In this document: piece after piece, positions 1 to 6,571 of the stretch
Position numbering within the stretch: the stretch's first letter is position 1
How the letters are laid out: every line of letters starts with the position of its first letter
Origin: an uncultured Actinomycetes bacterium
Lineage (GTDB): Bacteria > Actinomycetota > Acidimicrobiia > Acidimicrobiales > Microtrichaceae
Direction of reading: 5' to 3'
DNA: 9,932 nt
Assembly: GCA_903930035.1 (NCBI GenBank)
Contig: CAIYXG010000426.1
Coordinates: forward strand, 1-9,932
The notes under the pieces: model-generated
The model's input: only the letters and a program-made list of their open reading frames with translations
Database searches by the model: none
What the model was told of the DNA's origin: nothing
Program-made: the position numbers and the translations under genes

Positions 1-752
1 AACCCGGCCTGCGCAGCCAGGTGGACGAACAGCGACACCTCGACGTGGGCCACCACCGCCGAGTCGTAGCGGGTGCCCCTGATGGTCCGGCTGCCATCGG
101 GCGCCAGGACCGTCGCCCACTCCTCCGGCTGGATGCCGAAGCTCAGCGTCGGGGCCTCGAACTTGAGCGGGGCGAACGTGTAGAAGAGCGGCCGGCCACC
201 CTGCCGGACGCTCCGGTAGAACGCCGGGTGGTCGCCGTAGGTGTCCACGACGTGGACGATCCATGCCCGGGCCTCGGCGGCCGAGGCGTAGGCGGGCTCG
301 AGCAGGAACGTGACGCGGAGGCCGTGGCGCGCTGCGGCGTCCAGGATCAACGGCGTGGCCCGGTCCCGCCGGTCCTGGGGTCCCCACCACGACACGACGA
401 CGACGTCGACGCCCGCGCCGGCGATCTCGCCCATCTGCCGCTCCACCGTCGCCGGGTCCATGCTGCTGTAGAGGCCCGCCTGGGGCCAGTAGTTGGCCCC
501 GATGTCGTCCGGCGCCTCGGCCATCAGCCCGGTCGGCCGGTTGGTGCCGTCCAGGACCGGGTGGGTCCAGTTGAGGTAGGCCCCGTCGGTCTCGGGGTTC
601 CCGTACCAGGGGTAGTAGGCGATGTGGACCTCGGGCGCTGCGGGCGCCGTGGCGGCGGGCGGCCGGGAGGTGCAGGCCGCGGCGACGAGCGCAGCAGCGG
701 CCAGGACGAGCCCGAGGCGTCGTACCGGCCGCCGACGCAGCGACGCGACCAC
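1..752 (-). CDS. GH99 endo-alpha-1,2-mannosidase-like lipoprotein (partial, C-terminus off the window)
   Basis: The visible 250 residues begin with an arginine-rich signal peptide ending in ALVAAAC (Cys27), so a secreted lipoprotein is likely. The rest follows the glycoside hydrolase family 99 pattern as I recall it from human MANEA and its bacterial relatives: AYYPWYGNPETDG (45-57), W.HPVLDG (62-69), PDDIGANYWPQ (81-91) with YSS.DP (95-100), VVSWWGP (119-125), VTFLLEP (147-153), YGDHPAFYR (172-180) and GSRTIRGTRYD (220-230). Known family members cleave internal alpha-1,2-mannosidic bonds; the true substrate here is unknown. The catalytic glutamate pair (the EWHEGT region) would lie beyond position 1 and cannot be checked. 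The GTG start at 752 is the only start after an in-frame stop, which is the stop codon of the amidohydrolase 15 bp upstream; the Shine-Dalgarno is weak (GGGACGG). It is the last visible gene of the kelch - amidohydrolase operon, probably translationally coupled. Confidence 0.85.
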   Translation of the reverse strand, partial: MVASLRRRPVRRLGLVLAAAALVAAACTSRPPAATAPAAPEVHIAYYPWYGNPETDGAYLNWTHPVLDGTNRPTGLMAEAPDDIGANYWPQAGLYSSMDPATVERQMGEIAGAGVDVVVVSWWGPQDRRDRATPLILDAAARHGLRVTFLLEPAYASAAEARAWIVHVVDTYGDHPAFYRSVRQGGRPLFYTFAPLKFEAPTLSFGIQPEEWATVLAPDGSRTIRGTRYDSAVVAHVEVSLFVHLAAQAG

Positions 753-767
753 GTGCGGCCGTCCCGG

Positions 768-2501
768 TCAGGCCTGGTAGGCCGGGGTGCCGCCGAGATA
801 GGTCTCGCTGATCTCGATCTCCGGCCAGCCGTCGGGGTCGCTCGACCACGGGTCGTCGGAGGCCACGGCGAAGTCGGCGAGCTTGCCGACCGCCAGCGTG
901 CCGCGGTCGTCGGCATGGATCTGCCACGCGGCGTGGGTGGTGATGGCGGCCAGCGCCTGCTCCGGCGTGACGCACTCGGCAGGGTTGAGCACGCTGCCGT
1001 CGGCCTTGAGCCGGCGCTGCACCCCCGTGCGGGCGGCCAGCAGCGGGTCGATGTCGGTCACGTCGAAGTCCGAGTGGATGGAGGGACGCAGCCCGGCGTC
1101 GTACGCGGACTTCAGGCGGTCCAGCCGGTTGGCGCGCTCCGGGCCCAGGATGGTGTCGCGGAACGCGGCGCCCCAGAAGTAGACGTGGTTCATGAGGAAG
1201 CTGGGGGAGACCCCGGCCGCCGCCATGCGCCGCAGCTGGTCGTCGGTGGCGAACGAGACGTGCTCGAACCGGTGGCGGAGGTCGCCGGGGTACTTCGGGA
1301 GCAGGTCCTCCGCGGCCGTGAGCGCGAACTCGATGGCGGCGTCGCCGTTGGTGTGGACCATGAGCTGCCAGCCGGCGTCGAGGCCGATGCCCAGCACCTC
1401 GTGCATGCCCTCGGGGGTCCAGTTGGCCTTCCCGCCCGCGACCTCGCCCATGTAGGGCTGCATGAAGTAGCCGGACCGGCCCTGGTTGGAGCCGTCGGTG
1501 ATGACCTTCCAGGCGTCGGCGCGGACCATCTCGTCGCCGCTGAACGGGGTGACGCCGGCGGCGGCCCAGTCGGCCGCGACCTGGGCGGGCGTCTTGCCGT
1601 CGACCACGGAGAACTGGGCCGTGGAGACGCGCACCGGGAGGCGGGCAGCGCCGTTGAGCTGGTGCAGGAGCGCGTACTCGCCGACGCCGGCGAGCGCGCC
1701 GGTCGCCGACTCGCGGACCGAGGTGACGCCACGGCGCGCCGCGGTGTTCAGGATCTGGCCGATGCCGGCCACGATGTCCTGCTGGGTCGGCTTGGGCAGC
1801 GCCGAGATCATGGCCAGCTGCGCCGGCGCCTCGCCGATGGTGCCGTTGAGCCGGCCGTCGGTCCGGCCGAACACACCACCCGGCGGGTCGGGCGTGGCGT
1901 CGGTGACGTTGGCGGCCGCGAACATCGCCGAGTTGCCGTAGAAGAAGTGGCCCGAGGAGTTCATGACCAGCACCGGGTTGTCCGGGGCGACCTGGTCGAG
2001 CATGTCGCGGGTGAGCACGGGCTCGCCGGGGTAGAGGATCGGGTCGAAGTGCTTGCCCAGCACGGCCTGGCCCGGCGCGGCCTTCTGCGCCTCGGCCTTG
2101 ACCAGCGCCAGGACGTCGTCGAACTTCGGGCAGCGCTCGTGGGACATGTCGGTCCACGTCAGGCTGAGCAGCGACGTCCAGATGTGCATGTGGGGGTCGA
2201 CAAGACCAGGGATGACCACGCCGTCGGGCGAGATCGTCGTGGTGGAAGGGCCCACCAGCGCGTCCATGTCGGCCTTGGTGCCGATCCCGATGATCTGGCC
2301 GCCCGAGACGGCCATGGCCTCGGCCGACGGGAGCGACGGGTCGCCGGTGGAGATCCTGCCCACCACGAGGAGGTCGGCGCGCTCTCCGACCTGGACGCCC
2401 CGCGCGTGGTGCGCCGGCTCGACGCCCGTGGCGCCCGCGGACAGGCCCTCGTCGAGGTGGGCCCTGGCGACCGGGCTCGTGGAACAGCAGGAATGCGACA
2501 T
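768..2501 (-). CDS. Amidohydrolase, YtcJ / Amidohydro_3 family
   Basis: A 577-residue metal-dependent hydrolase of the amidohydrolase superfamily, likely cytoplasmic as no signal peptide is seen. The ATG at 2501 is chosen for its strong Shine-Dalgarno GAAGGGAG (2509-2516, 7-nt gap). After about 40 unusual residues (SHSCC near the N-terminus, HH at 31-32), the usual order appears: small beta domain (about 42-97), PGLVDPHMH with the HxH metal motif (H104, H106), SGHFFYGNSAMF (183-194), WKVITDGS (331-338; K332 may be the bridging lysine), HTNGDA (H383), RFEHV (H414) and HSDFD (H476-D478, where relatives usually have SDFPV). It ends in the family's GTLAVGKLADF segment (534-544). The family includes N-substituted formamide deformylase and many enzymes of unknown substrate, so the substrate cannot be named. 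It lies 29 bp after the kelch gene and 15 bp before the GH99 gene. A second member of the family lies at the right edge of the window. Confidence 0.93.
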   Translation of the reverse strand: MSHSCCSTSPVARAHLDEGLSAGATGVEPAHHARGVQVGERADLLVVGRISTGDPSLPSAEAMAVSGGQIIGIGTKADMDALVGPSTTTISPDGVVIPGLVDPHMHIWTSLLSLTWTDMSHERCPKFDDVLALVKAEAQKAAPGQAVLGKHFDPILYPGEPVLTRDMLDQVAPDNPVLVMNSSGHFFYGNSAMFAAANVTDATPDPPGGVFGRTDGRLNGTIGEAPAQLAMISALPKPTQQDIVAGIGQILNTAARRGVTSVRESATGALAGVGEYALLHQLNGAARLPVRVSTAQFSVVDGKTPAQVAADWAAAGVTPFSGDEMVRADAWKVITDGSNQGRSGYFMQPYMGEVAGGKANWTPEGMHEVLGIGLDAGWQLMVHTNGDAAIEFALTAAEDLLPKYPGDLRHRFEHVSFATDDQLRRMAAAGVSPSFLMNHVYFWGAAFRDTILGPERANRLDRLKSAYDAGLRPSIHSDFDVTDIDPLLAARTGVQRRLKADGSVLNPAECVTPEQALAAITTHAAWQIHADDRGTLAVGKLADFAVASDDPWSSDPDGWPEIEISETYLGGTPAYQA

Positions 2502-2508
2502 GAGGTGT

Positions 2509-2516
2509 CTCCCTTC
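2509..2516 (-). promoter_or_regulatory. Strong ribosome binding site of the amidohydrolase
   Basis: On the minus strand this reads GAAGGGAG, 7 nt before the ATG at 2501. It decides the start: the open frame continues far upstream without a stop, out to beyond 3800, and a longer protein would otherwise be called across the kelch gene. Confidence 0.75.
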
Positions 2517-2530
2517 GGTGGGGGGTGAAA

Positions 2531-3787
2531 CTACTCGGCCGGCCCCGGGAGGCTGAACTTCCACACGTCGTCGTCGACGTTGAGGTACTGCGTCGGGTCG
2601 AAGAAGTTGAAGGTCTCGCGGTCGCCGCCGAACGTGAGCAGCTGCTCGCCCGCACCGTCGGGCCCGGCGGGCACGACCACGGTGTCGTAGTCGTAGCGGA
2701 CGTCGTCGGACGAGCGGGCGTTCCAGGGGGACCCCTGGGCCCGGGTCCAGCTGGCACCGTCCTCGCTGACCCAGAGGTCGGTCGGGCTCATCCGGCCGAA
2801 CAGGTCGAGCGGGTTGGGGCTCTGGCCGTACCCGCCGAAGCAGACGAACGTCCCCTCGAGCAGGTCGCAGGTGTGCCCCGGGCGCGGGGACCAGCCCGCG
2901 GCCGGGGTGACCAGCTCCCAGTCGGCGCCGTTGCGGGTGCGCCACACGTCGTTGAAGTACGGCGGTGGGAACCCGGTGAACCCGTACTCGCCGCCGAGCA
3001 GGTAGAGGTACCCGTCCTTGACCACGGTGGCGCCGCCGGCCCGGGCCGGCCAGGGGGCGGACGCCGTCGCGAGCTCCCAGTTCACGCCGTCCGCCGACTT
3101 CCAGACGTCGCGGAAGATCTTCCGGGTCGGGGGGCCGCCGACGATGCTCACGTCGTCGTTGACCGAGCCGCCCATCACGTAGATCACGTCGTCGAGGACG
3201 GCCGCGCTCAGGCCGGCACGCCCTGCCCAGGGGGCCGACGCCGTGAGCAGCTCCCAGCTGGCGCCGTCGGAACTGGCCCAGACGTCGTTGAAGAACTCCG
3301 ACCTCGACACGAACCGTGGGGAGCAGAACAGGCTCCCGTCGCAGGCCGGGTTGGCAACCAGGGGAAAGTTCTGGCCGCCGAGCACCACCATGCGCCCGTC
3401 GTGCACGACCACCTCGTGGTAGGCCCGGGCCTTCCAGTGGGACGCGTCGTCGGTGGTCAGGACCTGCTGCCAGGTGCGGCCGTCGTCGTCGCTGCGCCAG
3501 ACGTCGCCCCAGATGGTGGAGTTGCCCGGGACCGGCCCGTCGGGGAACGGCAGCGGGGCCTTCGGGGTGCGTCCGCCCACTAGGTAGACGGACCCGCCCA
3601 GCCGGACGGTCTCGACGCCGGCCCGTCGGCCCCACGGGGCGTCGTCGCCGACCTGCGTCCAGCGGTGGTCGTCGAACCGGGTGCTCTGCTCGGGCGCCTG
3701 GGGTGCGGGGGCGCAGGCCGCGACGAGGGCCCCGAGGGCGACGACGAGGGCGGCTGCCCTGAGGCGTGCGGACTTCGTCATGGGCAT
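2531..3787 (-). CDS. Lipoprotein with six kelch-like beta-propeller repeats
   Basis: A 418-residue protein. The signal peptide ends in a good lipobox, LVAAC (Cys25), followed by a short Ala/Pro linker, so a lipid-anchored extracytoplasmic protein is expected. Six repeats follow, each with a buried strand ending in GG (71-72, 137-138, 206-207, 265-266, 318-319, 387-388) and then D(V/L)W (95, 168, 227, 280, 337, 407). Five of these continue as S.DG..W, so each blade mixes a kelch motif with an Asp-box-like turn. This predicts a six-bladed propeller. The only other cysteines are two close pairs, 149/155 and 307/316, which may be disulfides. No catalytic residues are recognised; annotation as galactose oxidase would be unsafe, since this is a bare propeller. 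A binding or scaffold role is inferred. The ATG at 3787 has GGGAG 9 nt upstream; a second ATG at 3781 is possible. First gene of the operon with the amidohydrolase and the GH99 protein. Confidence 0.88.
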   Translation of the reverse strand: MPMTKSARLRAAALVVALGALVAACAPAPQAPEQSTRFDDHRWTQVGDDAPWGRRAGVETVRLGGSVYLVGGRTPKAPLPFPDGPVPGNSTIWGDVWRSDDDGRTWQQVLTTDDASHWKARAYHEVVVHDGRMVVLGGQNFPLVANPACDGSLFCSPRFVSRSEFFNDVWASSDGASWELLTASAPWAGRAGLSAAVLDDVIYVMGGSVNDDVSIVGGPPTRKIFRDVWKSADGVNWELATASAPWPARAGGATVVKDGYLYLLGGEYGFTGFPPPYFNDVWRTRNGADWELVTPAAGWSPRPGHTCDLLEGTFVCFGGYGQSPNPLDLFGRMSPTDLWVSEDGASWTRAQGSPWNARSSDDVRYDYDTVVVPAGPDGAGEQLLTFGGDRETFNFFDPTQYLNVDDDVWKFSLPGPAE

Positions 3788-3799
3788 GGTGAACAGCTC

Positions 3800-3822
3800 C
3801 CGCCGGTCCAGTGTTCCGGCGG
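3800..3822 (-). promoter_or_regulatory. Leader hairpin overlapping the kelch-gene ribosome binding site
   Basis: CCGCCGG (3800-3806) and CCGGCGG (3816-3822) are perfect reverse complements around a 9-nt loop. In the minus-strand transcript the 3' arm runs into the Shine-Dalgarno GGGAG (3797-3801) of the kelch gene. The stem could partly hide the binding site or be a chance product of high GC; there is no U tract, so it is not a classical terminator. Confidence 0.35.
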
Positions 3823-3844
3823 CGGGCCGGGCACCTGTCAGGCG

Positions 3845-3872
3845 AGGGTACCCAGTCCCGGCCAGATGGCAA
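3845..3872 (-). promoter_or_regulatory. Candidate promoter of the kelch - amidohydrolase - GH99 operon
   Basis: On the minus strand TTGCCA (3867-3872) is followed after 16 bp by TACCCT (3845-3850). The first box matches the TTGACA consensus at five of six positions; the second keeps only the TA....T frame. It sits in the 92-bp gap between the YdeI-like gene and the kelch gene, about 57 bp before the kelch start, the only sizeable gap upstream of this operon. Confidence 0.4.
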
Positions 3873-3879
3873 GCGGGGG

Positions 3880-4455
3880 CTAGCGGTCCTGCAGGCCCTT
3901 GCCGGCCAGGATCTTCGGCGCGTACTTCCGCACCCGGCCGGTGCGTGTCGCGGACTGCTTCGCCCCGCCGAAGTAGATGTTGTAGGCCCGCCGCCGGCCC
4001 GGGGTGAGCGCCTCGAACGCGGCCCGGAGCGCCGGGTCCGCGTCGAGCTCGGCGACCAGCTCGGCCACCAGCTCGGGCTCGGGGGCGGGGCCGACGGTCA
4101 GCCCGGCCTGCTCGACCGCCACGGCGTTGTCGACCAGCCGCCGCACCGTCGGCGCCATCTGCTCCACCTCGGCGACCGACGTGAAGAACAGCCGGCGCGC
4201 CGAACGTGAGTTGGGCCCGTTGTCGACCAGCACGCCGTCGGGGTCGTCGAGCAGCTCCCCCTTGAAGAACCCCAGGGTCAGCCCGGCGTTCATCTCGCCC
4301 ATGACCGCGATGTTCTTGCCGTCGTGGGTGTAGCAGGGCTGCCGCCACTTGACCTCCTCGGTGAGGCCGGTCTGCAGCAGGACCGTGCGGAGGGCGGCCA
4401 TCTCCTGGGGCCACTTGGCGGCGTTCGCCACGAGCACGTCGACATCAGGGTTCAA
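3880..4455 (-). CDS. YdeI/OmpD-associated family protein (DUF1801)
   Basis: A 191-residue soluble protein with no signal peptide. Residues about 8-105 match the DUF1801 fold, with EEVKWRQPCYTHDGKNIA (33-50) and LGFFKGELLDDPDG (61-74) typical of it. The C-terminal part, about 130-185, has the YdeI/OmpD-associated segment: LDADPALRAAFEALTPG (137-153) and R..YNIYFGGAK...TR (156-171). Some family members are linked to tolerance of cationic peptides or bacteriocins, but the biochemical activity is unknown and I do not assign one. The start is taken as TTG at 4455 because GAGGAG lies 5 nt upstream and the conserved sequence begins immediately (NPDVDVL). A longer reading from 4566 would run through the terC promoter region and start, and its extra residues look non-coding. 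It is divergent from terC with a 74-bp shared upstream region; a weak -10-like TAGCCT is at 4500-4505. Confidence 0.85.
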   Translation of the reverse strand: MNPDVDVLVANAAKWPQEMAALRTVLLQTGLTEEVKWRQPCYTHDGKNIAVMGEMNAGLTLGFFKGELLDDPDGVLVDNGPNSRSARRLFFTSVAEVEQMAPTVRRLVDNAVAVEQAGLTVGPAPEPELVAELVAELDADPALRAAFEALTPGRRRAYNIYFGGAKQSATRTGRVRKYAPKILAGKGLQDR

Positions 4456-4460
4456 CTGGG

Positions 4461-4466
4461 CTCCTC
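4461..4466 (-). promoter_or_regulatory. Ribosome binding site deciding a TTG start
   Basis: Minus strand GAGGAG, 5 nt before the TTG at 4455. There is no ATG or GTG at a fitting distance, so this site is the main reason to place the YdeI-family start here. Confidence 0.6.
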
Positions 4467-4516
4467 GGACACGGGTGGGCGGCACGGGGTGACGTCCGGA
4501 GGCTACTTGCCCGAAG

Positions 4517-4522
4517 TACCTT
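4517..4522 (+). promoter_or_regulatory. Candidate -10 box of a leaderless terC transcript
   Basis: TACCTT (the TANNNT pattern) ends 7 nt before the GTG start at 4530, the spacing expected when transcription begins at the start codon itself. The gene lacks a usable Shine-Dalgarno; the nearest GGAGG (4498-4502) is 27 nt away. Leaderless mRNAs are common in Actinobacteria. No convincing -35 box is visible. Confidence 0.35.
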
Positions 4523-4529
4523 CCCGGCC

Positions 4530-5315
4530 GTGGAGTGGATCTCGAACCCTGACGTCTGGTCGGCACTGGCGACGCTGCTCTTCCTCGAGGTGGTGCTCGG
4601 GGTCGACAACGTCATCTTCATCTCGATCCTGGCCAGCAAGCTGCCGGCCGAGCAGCAGGACAAGGCCCGGCGGACGGGCCTTCTGGCCGCCGGCGGCATG
4701 CGCATCCTGCTGCTGCTGGGCGTCGGCTGGATCATCACCCTCAAGAAGGACCTGTTCGAGGTGGCGGGCATCGGGTTCTCCGGCAAGGACCTGATCCTGC
4801 TGGCCGGCGGGGTCTTCCTGCTCTGGAAGGCCACCAACGAGATCCACCACAAGCTCGAGGGCGAGGAGGGTCACGCGTCGGCCAAGGTGGCGCCGACGTT
4901 CGCCGCCGTCATCGTGCAGGTGCTGCTGCTCGACATGGTGTTCTCGGTCGACTCGGTGATCACGGCGGTGGGGATGACCGAGTACGTCGGGGTGATGGTG
5001 GCGGCCGTCCTGGCCTCGATCGTGATCATGCTCGTGGCCTCCCGCAGCATCTACGAGTTCGTCAACCGCCACCCCACGGTCAAGATGCTGGCGCTGGCCT
5101 TCCTCATGCTGATCGGCGTCACGTTGCTGGCCGAGGGGTTCGGGCAGAAGATCCCGAAGGGCTACGTCTACTCGGCCATCCTGTTCTCGGTGTTCGTCGA
5201 GGCGCTCAACATCCGGGCCAAGAAGTCCTCGAAGCACTCGGCCCAGCCGGTGCACCTGCACGAGGCCTACGTCGACGACGCGGCGGCGCCGTCGGCTACG
5301 GACGCACCGGACTGA
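4530..5315 (+). CDS. TerC family integral membrane protein
   Basis: A 261-residue polytopic membrane protein, about seven hydrophobic helices. The two family signature helices are clear: FLEVVLGVDNVIFISI (18-33) and LLLDMVFSVDSVITAVGM (132-149). Their acidic residues (E20, D26; D135, D141) are thought to handle a metal cation. A charged loop rich in Glu/His (about 104-118) and a hydrophilic His/Asp tail (about 230-261) flank the membrane part. Characterised TerC/Alx-type proteins act in manganese efflux or in metalation of exported proteins; tellurite resistance, the origin of the name, is not implied without the other ter genes, none of which is present. GTG at 4530 is the only in-frame start near the conserved N-terminus and no Shine-Dalgarno is seen. 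The last 20 bp overlap the 3' end of the convergent sialidase-like gene. Confidence 0.95.
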   Translation: MEWISNPDVWSALATLLFLEVVLGVDNVIFISILASKLPAEQQDKARRTGLLAAGGMRILLLLGVGWIITLKKDLFEVAGIGFSGKDLILLAGGVFLLWKATNEIHHKLEGEEGHASAKVAPTFAAVIVQVLLLDMVFSVDSVITAVGMTEYVGVMVAAVLASIVIMLVASRSIYEFVNRHPTVKMLALAFLMLIGVTLLAEGFGQKIPKGYVYSAILFSVFVEALNIRAKKSSKHSAQPVHLHEAYVDDAAAPSATDAPD

Positions 5316-6537
5316 CGTCGAACGAGACGAACCGGATGCCCTCGGGAGGGTCCGAGGCGGCCCGCTGGTCGTTGACCCCCTGGACCACGGCCTCGTAGAG
5401 CAGGCCGACCCGGGTGCCGTCGGTCGCCATGGAGGAGTAGGCCGACGGCCCGCGCCGGACCACCTTGCCGAACTGCCACGAGACGGTCTCGTCGGTCGAG
5501 ACGTACAGGCTCAGGTCGTGGCGCACGGGCGGGACCAGGCCGAACGGCGCCGTCCACTCCGGCACGTTGGCGTAGAGCACCGTGGCCGAGCCCGTGGCCG
5601 GGTCGACGGTGCGGGCCAGGCTGCCGTTGACCCCGAAGGCCGGCTCGGGCAGCACCGACCGGCCGAGGTCGGACCACGTGCTGCCGCCGTCGGCGCTGTA
5701 CGCCTGGGAGCGTCGGCCGTCGTACAGGTAGGTGCGGGAGCTCATGTAGAGGCGCCCGTCGCCCAGCTCCACCACGCTGTCCTCGCCCACGCCGGCCTGG
5801 ACCGTCGTGCTGGTCCGCCAGGTCGCCCCGTGGTCGTCGCTGGTAAGTACGCAGTTGGAGCCGCTCGGCCGCCCGGCGAGCGACTCGAGCAGGAGCGGCA
5901 GCTCCGGGGCGACGGTGGCCCGGCACATGACGACGAGGCGGCCGGCGTGCGGCCCGGACCGCAGGGCGATGCCCGCACCGGGGCCGCCGGGGTCGCCCAC
6001 GACGCCGGCGGCGTTGGGGAGCACCACGAGCGGGCGGGCCGTCCACGTGGCCCCGTCGTCGTCCGACGTGTAGAGGTCGCGGCCCAGCACCAGGACGCGG
6101 CCCGTGGCCGGGTCGACCACGCCGGCGGTGTCGCCGTCGGCGGTCGAGGTGTTGGTCGCGACCTCGTGGTACTCCCAGGACCGTCCGCCGTCGCGGCTGG
6201 TGGCGGCGCGCAGGACCGACGGCGCTGCGTCGTCGATCGAGCCGGCGCGGACCGTGGCCACGGCCACCAGCGCGCCGGGGGTGCGGAGCAGCACCGGGAT
6301 CCGGGGGTACTCGCCCCGGGCGGGGTCGACGGGAAAGACCAGGGTGTCGACGTCGGGCACCAGGTCCGTGCCAGGGCCGGTCCCGTTGCGGGCGAACGAG
6401 ACGGCCGGGTCGGCGGGCAGCAGCGTGGAGATCGACTGCACGTCCGGCGCCGCGGCGCACGACGTCCCGGCCACGGCGACCGCGGCCGCCACGACCGCGC
6501 ACCGCAAAGAAGGTGGGAGGACCCGCACCCTCCGCAC
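5296..6537 (-). CDS. Sialidase-like (GH33/BNR repeat) lipoprotein
   Basis: 413 residues from GTG 6537. The arginine-rich n-region and hydrophobic stretch end in AGTSC (Cys27), an imperfect lipobox, so a secreted lipoprotein is likely. Five Asp-box turns (S.D.G..W type) at 114-121, 158-165, 233-240, 281-288 and a degenerate one at 347-354 indicate a six-bladed sialidase propeller. Candidate catalytic residues sit in the expected order: the RIP arginine R79, acidic D102/D103, E252 in GEDSVVEL, R268 in MSSR, R339 before DLSLYVS and Y367 in PSAYSS. An exo-sialidase or related glycosidase is therefore plausible; the substrate is unproven. C205 and C229 could form a disulfide. Starts at TTG 6564 or GTG 6528 are possible; none has a well-spaced Shine-Dalgarno, and GTG 6537 gives the most typical signal peptide. 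It follows the monooxygenase by 34 bp on the same strand and overlaps terC tail to tail. Confidence 0.85.
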   Translation of the reverse strand: MRRVRVLPPSLRCAVVAAAVAVAGTSCAAAPDVQSISTLLPADPAVSFARNGTGPGTDLVPDVDTLVFPVDPARGEYPRIPVLLRTPGALVAVATVRAGSIDDAAPSVLRAATSRDGGRSWEYHEVATNTSTADGDTAGVVDPATGRVLVLGRDLYTSDDDGATWTARPLVVLPNAAGVVGDPGGPGAGIALRSGPHAGRLVVMCRATVAPELPLLLESLAGRPSGSNCVLTSDDHGATWRTSTTVQAGVGEDSVVELGDGRLYMSSRTYLYDGRRSQAYSADGGSTWSDLGRSVLPEPAFGVNGSLARTVDPATGSATVLYANVPEWTAPFGLVPPVRHDLSLYVSTDETVSWQFGKVVRRGPSAYSSMATDGTRVGLLYEAVVQGVNDQRAASDPPEGIRFVSFDVSPVRP

Positions 6538-6571
6538 GGTACGGACGCCGGGCCCCGGGGGCAACGACGGG

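Noticed and set aside
21..2528. Very long plus-strand open frame (835 codons) opposite the amidohydrolase and GH99 genes
   Set aside because: It is antisense to two clearly recognised proteins and has the Arg/Gly/Val/Asp-rich composition of a GC-driven shadow frame, with no recognisable domain.
2531..3787. Galactose oxidase annotation for the kelch protein
   Set aside because: Six repeats rather than seven, and I see no counterpart of the copper-binding and Tyr-Cys cofactor residues; it is a propeller only.
768..3872. A single 1034-residue minus-strand protein including the amidohydrolase
   Set aside because: Only the part from 2501 downward is amidohydrolase. The upstream part is an Arg/Pro-rich out-of-frame reading of the kelch gene, and a strong ribosome binding site precedes the ATG at 2501.
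4456..4529. yybP-ykoY manganese riboswitch upstream of terC
   Set aside because: The gap is only 74 bp, also carries the upstream region of the divergent gene, and shows no recognisable paired helices of that class.
4530..5315. Tellurite resistance operon
   Set aside because: Only a TerC-family protein is present; no terA, terB, terD, terE or terZ neighbours exist, so the name should not imply tellurite resistance.
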